A stretch of 64,000 nt of DNA from Spirochaetia bacterium (lineage in GTDB: Bacteria > Spirochaetota > Leptospiria > Turneriellales > JAOUOS01), in contig JAOUOS010000011.1 of the NCBI GenBank assembly GCA_029880285.1, positions 1 through 64,000 of the forward strand, given 5' to 3'. The notes beneath the pieces were generated by a model. That model worked only from the letters and a program-made list of their open reading frames with translations, ran no database searches and was not told the DNA's origin. The translations under genes were made by a program, and so were the position numbers. This document shows, in pieces, positions 9,508 to 16,547 of the stretch; the stretch's first letter is position 1, and every line of letters starts with the position of its first letter.

Positions 9508-10318
9508 TAGGGTAAATGCAGAAAAACCGGTAGGCGTATTTGACAGCGGCCTAGGCGGACTAACTGTATTAAGTGCCATACAAGAAAAACTGCCAAATGA
9601 GAATCTTATTTATTTTGGCGATACGGCCAGAGTTCCCTATGGCAGTAAATCGAAAGAAACAGTTATAAAGTATTCTCTTGAAATTCTTGATTTTTTATTA
9701 GAAAAAAAAGTAAAAATGATTGTCGCTGCCTGTAATACGGTTTCTGCATACGCGATAGAAGAAATGAGAAAAAAATCATCGGTGCCGGTTATAGGTGTTA
9801 TTGAACCATGCGTAAAAACAGTATCTCAAAAAGCGCCTGAAAACGAAAAAATAGCCGTTATCGCTACAAAATCGACTATTAAAAGCGGGGCGTATGAAAA
9901 ATTATTAAAAAAAGTAAGGCCGGATGTATATTTATTTTCAAAAGCGGCTCCTCTTTTTGTGCCTCTTGTTGAAGAGGGTTTTTCAGAAAAAGCGGTTACT
10001 GAAGAAATAATAAAAGAATATTTAGATGAAATTAGTAAAGAAAAGATAAAGCATATTATTTTAGGATGTACCCATTATCCACTTCTTAAAAAAACAATAA
10101 AAAGAATTTATCCTGAATTTATTTTATATGACTCATCAATAGAAACAGCTTTATTTCTTGAATTAAAACTCAAAGAGAACCAATTGCAAAGCCAAAACAA
10201 AGCCGCAGGACAAATTGAACTTTTTGTGTCAGATGTAACCGATAGTCTCTATGATCTTGAAAAATTGTTTTTTGGCAAGACTATTGATAGAATAGAAAAA
10301 GTATTGTTAGGGTGGTAA
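9500..10318 (+). CDS. murI: Glutamate racemase
   Basis: Cofactor-independent racemase supplying D-glutamate for peptidoglycan. Visible motifs: [28 protein letters not shown], the first catalytic Cys in [11 protein letters not shown], and the second in [10 protein letters not shown]. About 272 residues, normal length. The ATG at 9500 overlaps the last codons of the aspartokinase gene; a TTG at 9494 is also in frame. The overlap implies co-transcription. Confidence 0.96.
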   Translation: MPNRVNAEKPVGVFDSGLGGLTVLSAIQEKLPNENLIYFGDTARVPYGSKSKETVIKYSLEILDFLLEKKVKMIVAACNTVSAYAIEEMRKKSSVPVIGVIEPCVKTVSQKAPENEKIAVIATKSTIKSGAYEKLLKKVRPDVYLFSKAAPLFVPLVEEGFSEKAVTEEIIKEYLDEISKEKIKHIILGCTHYPLLKKTIKRIYPEFILYDSSIETALFLELKLKENQLQSQNKAAGQIELFVSDVTDSLYDLEKLFFGKTIDRIEKVLLGW

Positions 10319-10381
10319 ATAAAATAGAGATTTACAGCCTGTTTTTTTCTTTTTTATTGACTTTTCTCTAACCACAAAATT

Positions 10382-12199
10382 ATGGCATATAAAAATATAC
10401 CTTCTGAAAGAATAAGAAATTTTTCAATTATTGCTCATATTGACCACGGTAAAAGTACCCTGGCCGACAGACTGCTTGAAATTGGTATGGTTACCAATGA
10501 ACGTACGAAAAAAAATCAAATATTAGACAGTATGGATATTGAAAGAGAAAGGGGAATAACCATAAAATCAAATTCTGCTTCTTTTGTATATAAAGCAAAA
10601 GATAACCAAAATTATCTTTTGAACTTAATTGATACCCCCGGCCATGTAGATTTTAGTTATGAAGTTTTTAGATCTTTAGCGGCCTGTGAAGGGGTTTTGC
10701 TTTTAATTGACGCCGCCCAAGGGGTTCAGGCGCAGACTATCGCGAATTTTTATCAGGCCCTAGAAGCCGATTTAATGATTGTTCCGGTTATAAATAAAAT
10801 TGATTTACCCTCGGCAGATATTGAAAAAGTTAAATATCAAATACGTGAAACCTTAGGTTTAGATTCTGAAAGCGCGGCCTTGGTATCTGCTAAAACAGGC
10901 GTTGGTATTTCTGACCTTATGGAAGAAATTATCAAGCAGATTCCAGCTCCTAAGTGTAATATAAGTTTGCCTTTAAGAGCTCTCGCGTTTGACGCTTATT
11001 TTGATGCTTACCGCGGAGTTGTGGCGAAAGTACGTGTTTTTGATGGGATATTAAAAAAAGGTGAAAAAATAAAATTCATGGGAAGAAAAAGTCTTCATAT
11101 CGTCTCAGAGCTTGGTATTTCTCAGCTTGATCTTCTTCCTCTTAATTCTCTTGAAGCGGGTGAAGTAGGATATCTCGTAACAGGTATAAAAAATGTAGCA
11201 GATGTTAGCTTAGGAGACACTATAACTACTGAACAAAACTCAGCGAAAGAGGCACTTATCAAATATAAAGAAGTAAAACCAATGGTTTTTTCGGGACTTT
11301 ATCCGGTAAATGCCGACGATTACGAAGATTTAAAAGAAGCCATTCAAAAATTATCTTTAAATGACGCGTCTTTGGTTTTTGAGCCCGAAAAAAGTGAGGC
11401 TCTTGGTTTTGGTTATAGGGTAGGGTATTTGGGGCTTTTACATATGGAAATTGTGCAAGAAAGACTTGAAAGAGAGTTTAATCTTAATTTAATAAGTACG
11501 GCCCCTTCTGTAATTTATAATGTTCACACGAAAGGAAAGACAATAACAATTGATAATCCTAGCATGTTCCCGCCGGCGGGAGATATAGAATATATTGAAG
11601 AGCCTTATGTAAAAGTTTTTATTATTACCCCTTCAGATTATATGGGCAATGTTTTAAAACTCTTGCAGGAAAAACGGGGAGAGAATTCTTCATTAAACTA
11701 TTTAGATCCTAAAACTGTACAGATAGTATATTTTATACCTTTAGCCGAAATGATTTTTGATTTTTTTGACAGACTAAAAAGTTTATCAAAAGGATATGCC
11801 AGCCTTGATTACGAGCTATATGATTATAGAAAAAGTGACTTGGTTAAGCTTGATATTTTGGTTCATCAAAACAAGGTAGACGCATTATCCAATATTTGTC
11901 ATAAAACACAGGCCGAAAGAAGAGGCAGAGAGGTCATAAAGCAGTTAAAAGAACTTATTCAAAAACACCAGTTTCAAATTGCCATTCAGGCCGCCGTAGG
12001 AGCTCGGGTACTAGCCAGAGAAAATATATCGGCTTTAAGAAAAAATGTAACCGCTAAATGTTACGGCGGCGATATTACCAGAAAAAGAAAGCTTCTTGAA
12101 AAACAAAAAGCGGGCAAGAAAAGAATGAAAATGGTCGGCTCGGTTGAAATACCTCAGGAAGCATTTTTGTCGGTATTAAAAAGCGGACAGAATGATTAA
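10382..12199 (+). CDS. lepA: Elongation factor 4 (LepA) GTPase
   Basis: Ribosome-associated translational GTPase, 605 residues, full length. G1 [10 protein letters not shown]2 [11 protein letters not shown]3 DTPGHVDF and G4 NKID are intact. The C-terminal EF4-specific domain is seen as [38 protein letters not shown] and the lysine/arginine-rich tail [23 protein letters not shown]. It lies 63 bp after murI. Confidence 0.98.
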   Translation: MAYKNIPSERIRNFSIIAHIDHGKSTLADRLLEIGMVTNERTKKNQILDSMDIERERGITIKSNSASFVYKAKDNQNYLLNLIDTPGHVDFSYEVFRSLAACEGVLLLIDAAQGVQAQTIANFYQALEADLMIVPVINKIDLPSADIEKVKYQIRETLGLDSESAALVSAKTGVGISDLMEEIIKQIPAPKCNISLPLRALAFDAYFDAYRGVVAKVRVFDGILKKGEKIKFMGRKSLHIVSELGISQLDLLPLNSLEAGEVGYLVTGIKNVADVSLGDTITTEQNSAKEALIKYKEVKPMVFSGLYPVNADDYEDLKEAIQKLSLNDASLVFEPEKSEALGFGYRVGYLGLLHMEIVQERLEREFNLNLISTAPSVIYNVHTKGKTITIDNPSMFPPAGDIEYIEEPYVKVFIITPSDYMGNVLKLLQEKRGENSSLNYLDPKTVQIVYFIPLAEMIFDFFDRLKSLSKGYASLDYELYDYRKSDLVKLDILVHQNKVDALSNICHKTQAERRGREVIKQLKELIQKHQFQIAIQAAVGARVLARENISALRKNVTAKCYGGDITRKRKLLEKQKAGKKRMKMVGSVEIPQEAFLSVLKSGQND

Positions 12200-12218
12200 A
12201 GATAATTCATTAAATCAA

Positions 12219-12246
12219 TTGACGGTATATAATGGGATATGATAAT
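12219..12246 (+). promoter_or_regulatory. Promoter of the first LytTR regulator
   Basis: TTGACG at 12219-12224, 16 bp, then GATAAT at 12241-12246. Transcription would start about six bases before the ATG at 12259, so the mRNA would be nearly leaderless. None of the ATTTCACGCC repeats found at the three neighbouring promoters occurs here. Confidence 0.45.
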
Positions 12247-12258
12247 CAATATATTTAA

Positions 12259-12837
12259 ATGAGAATCTTGATTTTAGAAGATGAAAAACCTGCCGCAAAT
12301 AGGTTAGAGCTTTTAGTAAAACAATTGCTAAAAGACCAAATAGAATCTATAAAAATATTGTCATCTCTAGAAGAAGCTGATATTTTTTTTCTTGAAAATT
12401 ATATTGATTTACTGTTTTTAGACATTGACCTGAAAGGAAAAAACGGACTTCATTATTTAGATAACTTTCTTAAGAAATCTTTTCATACTATTGTTGTCTC
12501 GGGCAAGATAGAATTTGCTCTTAAGGCTTTTGAGTATGCTGTTATTGATTTTATACCAAAACCGGTAACAGCTAAACGCCTGAAGAATTCTCTAGGCAGA
12601 CTCAGCGAAGATACGGTTATGCCTCTTACTTCTATACCGGTTAAAGTAAATAAAAATATTCAATATATACCAATGAATAATATTTTATATTTAGAAACAA
12701 AAAATAAAGAAACAAAGAATATTGAAATTGAATCTAGCGGAATTTATTACGCGAAAATTTCTAATGGAGAAAGTCTGCCAGTTGGCCGCTCTTATTATCA
12801 AAGTTTAAAAAAAAACCGAGAAAAAACTACAGAATAA
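12259..12837 (+). CDS. LytTR-family response regulator with truncated DNA-binding domain
   Basis: A 192-residue paralogue of the next gene. The receiver (about 1-115) keeps the acidic pair in ILEDEKPAA, the phospho-acceptor Asp in LFLDIDL, and the Lys of FIPKPVT, so phosphorylation is plausible. The LytTR domain starts normally (IPVKVNKNIQYIP...YLETKNKETK) but then joins directly to NIEIESSGIYYAKISNGESLPVGRSYY. Compared with its neighbour, about 40 residues are missing in frame, including the FIRCHKSFVVNI segment that is the hallmark of the domain. DNA binding is therefore doubtful. It may act as a phosphate sink or a dimerisation partner, or be a decaying gene. The deletion ends fall at similar A-rich sequences (near 12711-12725 here), consistent with slippage between short repeats. 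Confidence 0.85.
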   Translation: MRILILEDEKPAANRLELLVKQLLKDQIESIKILSSLEEADIFFLENYIDLLFLDIDLKGKNGLHYLDNFLKKSFHTIVVSGKIEFALKAFEYAVIDFIPKPVTAKRLKNSLGRLSEDTVMPLTSIPVKVNKNIQYIPMNNILYLETKNKETKNIEIESSGIYYAKISNGESLPVGRSYYQSLKKNREKTTE

Positions 12838-12862
12838 ATAGAGAAAGAATGATCTCTATTTA
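12835..12862 (+). terminator. Hairpin starting at the stop codon of the first LytTR regulator
   Basis: TAAATAGAGA (12835-12844) pairs perfectly with TCTCTATTTA (12853-12862) across an eight-base loop. The stem includes the stop codon. It is AT-rich and lacks a good T-tract, so it is a weak terminator or an RNA-stabilising hairpin. Confidence 0.35.
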
Positions 12863-12917
12863 ATTAGCGCTGAATATGGGCGCATTGATTTAAATTTATT
12901 GTTAAAAACATCTTTTT

Positions 12918-12989
12918 GGTGTATTTCACGCCCAAATAATGCAACTTGCGCCTAAAGAATTGACATTTTATTTATTTGTGATATATAAA
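12918..12989 (+). promoter_or_regulatory. Repeat-operator promoter, copy 1 (upstream of second LytTR regulator)
   Basis: One perfect unit ATTTCACGCC at 12923-12932 and a degenerate unit AACTTGCGCC at 12943-12952, 20 bp apart. TTGACA (12960-12965) starts 17 bp after the start of the second unit, and TATAAA follows at 12984-12989. The first 27 bp or so are identical to the copies at 15.7 and 16.3 kb. The geometry (two direct repeats at about two helical turns, placed next to -35) matches known LytTR-class operators. Binding by the neighbouring regulator is inference. Confidence 0.7.
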
Positions 12990-13055
12990 ATCGATTTTAG
13001 TAATAGAATTATTTATTTCAACACATTCTTTTCTAAAATCTTAAATAAATTTTAT

Positions 13056-13751
13056 ATGAGAATATTAATAATCGGTCAAAAAAAAGAGATAAAGAGACTA
13101 AAGCTTTGCGTGAGTCAGGCAATGTGTAGTGAAGTGAACTCATTGAAAACATTATGTTCTATAGAAGAAGCGAATACATTCTTTGTAGATAATAATATTG
13201 ATTTGCTTTTTTTCGATATTGATTTAGATAAAGAAAACCGGCTGTATTATATAAATAAATTTTCTGAAAAATCTTCTCATATGATTCTTATTTCTAGCCA
13301 GTTAGAATTCGCATTAGAGGTTCATATCTATGATGTTATTGACTTTATTATTAAACCGGTAACCGATAAAAAACTAAAAAATTCTTTATTCAAACTAAAT
13401 GGCGGCAAACGAGTTCCCTTTCGTTTGATACCGGTAAAAGTAGATCAAGAGGTATTTTATTTATCAGTGAATAATATATTATATTTCGAAATAAAAAACA
13501 AAGATACTAAAATATTTTGTAAAAATAATAAAATATATGAGACAAAGATGGCTTTAAATCGTTACGAAAAAATATTTTTACCTTTTTTTATTCGCTGCCA
13601 CAAGTCTTTTGTTGTAAACATAAAAGAAATAGAAAATATTGAAATTGAATCTGGCGGAATTTACTTCGCTAAAATTTCAAATGGCGAAACACTGCCGGTA
13701 GGCAGGTCTTTTTACAAGAGATTAAAAAAGATTTTATATAATTTTAATTAA
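13056..13751 (+). CDS. LytTR-family response regulator with degenerate receiver pocket
   Basis: A 232-residue receiver-LytTR protein. The ATG at 13056 gives an N-terminus (MRILIIGQKKE) that aligns with the paralogue at 12259; longer reading upstream would run through the promoter repeats and is rejected. The receiver keeps Asp in LFFDIDL and Lys in FIIKPVT, but the acidic pair that binds Mg2+ (ED in the paralogue) is replaced by GQ, so phosphorylation may be impaired or unnecessary. The LytTR domain (about 130-232) is complete, including FIRCHKSFVVNIKEI. This is the likely DNA-binding member for the repeat arrays, one of which lies in its own promoter. It converges on the 7TMR-DISM kinase gene, its probable sensor. 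Confidence 0.87.
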   Translation: MRILIIGQKKEIKRLKLCVSQAMCSEVNSLKTLCSIEEANTFFVDNNIDLLFFDIDLDKENRLYYINKFSEKSSHMILISSQLEFALEVHIYDVIDFIIKPVTDKKLKNSLFKLNGGKRVPFRLIPVKVDQEVFYLSVNNILYFEIKNKDTKIFCKNNKIYETKMALNRYEKIFLPFFIRCHKSFVVNIKEIENIEIESGGIYFAKISNGETLPVGRSFYKRLKKILYNFN

Positions 13752-13783
13752 GATTAAGATATTATTTTGGGCCGACAAACTTT

Positions 13784-15622
13784 TTACGCGCTTACCCTGT
13801 TTGTACCAACAATTTTTATAACACTCTTCCATCCGCCTTTTGATTGAGAAGATTCAAACTGCCATTTTCCGGGGTAAGCGGTTTCAAGAACAGTTTTAAT
13901 GTATTTGCCGCCGATCCCTGTTTTTGACGAGTTGTTTGAATCGGTTTCTAACATATCTCCTTTTGTTTCAAATAAATATTCAACACTATTTTCTGTTTCT
14001 TCTTTACTTATAATTACCGTATTTTTCTCGTTTAGATTCTGGTAAAGAAAGGCGTTTTCAAGAAGCGTGTGAAAAATTAGCGGGGGAATTTTCTCATCTT
14101 CTGTAATATTGTTGGTTTTAAGTTCAAAATTTTTATCAAAACGTATGCCCATAATTCTAAGATGCGCGCGGCACAGTCTTAATTCTTCTTTTAGTTTAAC
14201 TTCTTTTTTTTCTGCGAGTTTATAGGTTAAGCGAAATTCGTCTGTGAGATCGGCAATAACGTCTTCAGATTTTTCGGGATTTTTTGATATCCAGCTGAGC
14301 ATGGTATTTAGAGAGTTTAACAGATAGTGGGGTTGAATAACTTTTTTGAGTTTTTCATAACGCACTTTTTGAGATTCTAATTTTTCCCGCGAATATAAAA
14401 GCTCAGACTCTAACGCTTTTCGTTCGGCGTCTTGTTTATTTACGCGTAGTATGTTTATTTGGTCGGCAAGAGCAAATGAGAGAAGCACCATTTCGGCTAC
14501 CGAGCCAAGAAACAATGAATTCTCTGTAAAAAGATTTGAATTAAGTAATCCTTTTAATTTGAGAATGTAGGGAGGTATACCAAGCATTAATCCGGTAAAG
14601 GCAATTAAAAACAATCGGGCGGCTTTGTATCCCCGAACATAAACATAAATAGAAATAAATAAAACTATAACCGGCGAAAATAATGACATATTGACATTAA
14701 CAGTTATGCCGGCGTCTTTGAACCCTATAAAGAAAAGCGGCATCACTAAAGCCGTAATAAACAATAATATTTTTATGATAATATCTGAAACTGGCGAAGT
14801 TATTTTGGTTTGTAAAAAGCTTCTTGAAAAGATTAAGGCCCAAATAAGAGAGCTGTTGTAGAAAAACAACTCGATGGTATTATTAAAATATGGCGCGTTT
14901 GGCCAAAAATACTGCAGGGTCATGCCTTTATCGGCAAACATTGCCAGCCCCAAATTAACCGCGTATAAGATATAAAATAAGTAGTTTTTTTCGCGTGTGG
15001 CAAAATATAAGAATAAATTATAAATTGCCATTATAAATAAAATGCCAAAAAATATCCCCAGAAACAATTGCTCTTTTTGAACTTTTTCGGCAAACTTGAT
15101 TGGTTCCCATAAAGTAAGAGGCAAAAACAAACTGCCGCCGGTTTTAATTCGCGCGTAAAATTCATGTGAATTTTTTAATTCAACAGAAAAAACAAAGTTA
15201 CGGTCGTCAATGGGCCTTTCTGAAAAGGGTTTAAGCGAGCCAACTTCTGTTTTTTGCCATAAGTTATCTTTTGTTCGTTGAAATAATATAAAATTATACG
15301 TGGGAGGCGCGGCCATTTCTAACAGCCATTTTTTAATTTGTGTTTCTTTGGCATCGATTTTAAAATGAAACCATATAGCAGAGCCGGTATATCCAAAGCT
15401 TGGTGTTTTTTCACCGCTTTTTTGAAACTGATTTATATACTTCGCGGAAGATATATCATCAATAGTCAAATTGCCGCTTTTATCTTCAAAATATTCTAAA
15501 TCAAGCCCCAATTCATATTTTTTTATATCATCGCTTAATTGAACCGGCGAAATAGCAAAAATAGAATTTGATAGAATTAATAAAAGGGGGATGTAAAAAA
15601 GGTTAGCTTTTGTTTTTCTCAT
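13784..15622 (-). CDS. 7TMR-DISM sensor kinase of the LytS type
   Basis: Membrane receptor kinase, 612 residues. A signal peptide (LFYIPLLLILSNSIFA) is followed by a periplasmic 7TMR-DISMED2 domain (about 30-170; SFGYTGSAIWFHFKI is typical), seven membrane helices (about 185-390), a coiled coil, and a His_kinase (PF06580-like) domain with QPHYLLNSLN (His432). The ATPase part has PPLIFHTLLENAF (N box), but the G1 box reads ETKG where DNG is expected, so the usual adenine-contacting Asp is missing. Partial catalytic degeneration is possible. Pairing with LytTR regulators is the norm for this kinase class, and both regulators lie directly downstream in convergent orientation. A decayed paralogue lies at 24.8-25.5 kb. 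Confidence 0.9.
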   Translation of the reverse strand: MRKTKANLFYIPLLLILSNSIFAISPVQLSDDIKKYELGLDLEYFEDKSGNLTIDDISSAKYINQFQKSGEKTPSFGYTGSAIWFHFKIDAKETQIKKWLLEMAAPPTYNFILFQRTKDNLWQKTEVGSLKPFSERPIDDRNFVFSVELKNSHEFYARIKTGGSLFLPLTLWEPIKFAEKVQKEQLFLGIFFGILFIMAIYNLFLYFATREKNYLFYILYAVNLGLAMFADKGMTLQYFWPNAPYFNNTIELFFYNSSLIWALIFSRSFLQTKITSPVSDIIIKILLFITALVMPLFFIGFKDAGITVNVNMSLFSPVIVLFISIYVYVRGYKAARLFLIAFTGLMLGIPPYILKLKGLLNSNLFTENSLFLGSVAEMVLLSFALADQINILRVNKQDAERKALESELLYSREKLESQKVRYEKLKKVIQPHYLLNSLNTMLSWISKNPEKSEDVIADLTDEFRLTYKLAEKKEVKLKEELRLCRAHLRIMGIRFDKNFELKTNNITEDEKIPPLIFHTLLENAFLYQNLNEKNTVIISKEETENSVEYLFETKGDMLETDSNNSSKTGIGGKYIKTVLETAYPGKWQFESSQSKGGWKSVIKIVGTNRVSA

Positions 15623-15655
15623 GATTTATTCATTTTTTCGCTAGTATAAAAAAGG

Positions 15656-15684
15656 TTATTATTTAAAACGATTCAAAGTGTCAA
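15656..15684 (-). promoter_or_regulatory. Promoter of the 7TMR-DISM kinase
   Basis: On the minus strand a perfect TTGACA (plus-strand TGTCAA, 15679-15684) is followed by exactly 17 bp and TAATAA (plus-strand TTATTA, 15656-15661). The repeat operator of the divergent STAS promoter begins 14 bp further upstream, so one array could serve both directions. Confidence 0.65.
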
Positions 15685-15697
15685 AAAATTTTTCGCT

Positions 15698-15783
15698 CTT
15701 TTTCGCCCTAATGGTGTATTTCACGCCCAAATAATGCATTTCACGCCGAAAACCTTGACAAAGTCTTTTTTTTGGGGTAACAA
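15698..15783 (+). promoter_or_regulatory. Repeat-operator promoter, copy 2 (upstream of STAS gene)
   Basis: Two perfect ATTTCACGCC units at 15718-15727 and 15738-15747 and a degenerate third (7 of 10 match) at 15698-15707 stand at exact 20-bp period. TTGACA at 15755-15760 starts 17 bp after the start of the last unit; TAACAA follows at 15778-15783 after 17 bp. The 62 bases 15700-15761 are identical to 16252-16313. The -10 is poor, as expected for an activator-dependent promoter. Confidence 0.78.
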
Positions 15784-15859
15784 AATTATTATGAATGAAC
15801 AGGCTGTTTGTTTTTAATGGATTCTTTTCAAAAAAATATTAAAACTTCAGGAGAATTTT

Positions 15860-16222
15860 ATGTTAGAATCAAAACATGTGGGAAGTAATATTGTAATAAA
15901 CTTAAAAGGAAGGCTTGATGTTTACTCAAGCGCTTCGACTGAAAATGAAATAAATAAACTAATTGAAAAAAACAGTGGAGATAATGTAGTTATCAATATG
16001 AATGATGTAGAATATATCTCTTCAACAGGATTAAGAATAATGATAGCTATTCAGACACGTTTACAAGAAAGAGGTCGTACATTTCACTTGTGTTTTTTGA
16101 ATAGTAACGTGGCAAAGACCTTCGAAGTTGTAGGGCTTATAGATATATTTGATATCTATGGTACCGAAGAAGACGCGGTTCAATTTGACTATACAAATTC
16201 TCTGCTGAATGCTCCTGATTGA
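15860..16222 (+). CDS. STAS-domain anti-anti-sigma factor
   Basis: A 120-residue SpoIIAA/RsbV-like protein. The single STAS domain has the expected GRLDVYSSASTENEI start and the phospho-site loop VEYISSTGLRIM, with Ser/Thr at the place phosphorylated in this family. RBS AGGAG at 15849-15853 is well placed for the ATG at 15860. No anti-sigma kinase is adjacent. Two SpoIIE-type phosphatase receptors encoded at 40.6-44.8 kb could act on it, which is inference. Its promoter carries the same operator array as the second LytTR regulator and the giant lipoprotein. Confidence 0.92.
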   Translation: MLESKHVGSNIVINLKGRLDVYSSASTENEINKLIEKNSGDNVVINMNDVEYISSTGLRIMIAIQTRLQERGRTFHLCFLNSNVAKTFEVVGLIDIFDIYGTEEDAVQFDYTNSLLNAPD

Positions 16223-16249
16223 CAAGTTTCCAAATAATTAAAAAGTAAT

Positions 16250-16335
16250 TCTTTTCGCCCTAATGGTGTATTTCACGCCCAAATAATGCATTTCACGCCG
16301 AAAACCTTGACAATCTCATTTTTTTATGTTAAAAA
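16250..16335 (+). promoter_or_regulatory. Repeat-operator promoter, copy 3 (upstream of giant lipoprotein)
   Basis: Perfect units ATTTCACGCC at 16270-16279 and 16290-16299, a degenerate unit at 16250-16259, TTGACA at 16307-16312 and TAAAAA at 16330-16335 (17-bp spacer). A 62-base block is identical to copy 2, although the flanks differ, so the identity is either a recent duplication or strong constraint. Confidence 0.75.
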
Positions 16336-16421
16336 ATCTTCTTTTGAATTTATGGTCAAAATATGAAAGTATTTAAATGATCTTTTTCAAAACATATATT
16401 TGATAAAAAAAAGTAAAGCCA

Positions 16422-16547
16422 ATGAAAGTAAAAAATAAAATCAAAGTAAAAAATAAAGTGAAAGTAAAAAATAAAAACAAAATAAAAAATAAAGTAAAGG
16501 TAAAAAATAAAATGAAGGTAGAAAATAAAATGAAAGTAAAAAACAAA
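16422..16547 (+). repeat. 18-bp tandem repeat, seven units, encoding a Lys-rich hexapeptide
   Basis: Seven consecutive 18-bp units of the type (ATG/ATC/GTG)AAAGTAAAAAATAAA, with a degraded eighth unit after them. Read in the lipoprotein frame they encode (M/I/V)KVKNK. Copy changes would keep the frame. Units 1, 6 and 7 start with ATG, so several start codons are available. Confidence 0.8.

Noticed and set aside
12939..13055. Longer N-terminus for the second LytTR regulator
   Set aside because: It would translate the promoter repeats and -35/-10 region, and the paralogue's N-terminus aligns with the ATG at 13056.
16422..16547. CRISPR-like array
   Set aside because: The 18-bp units are contiguous without spacers and are in frame with the downstream protein; no cas genes occur.
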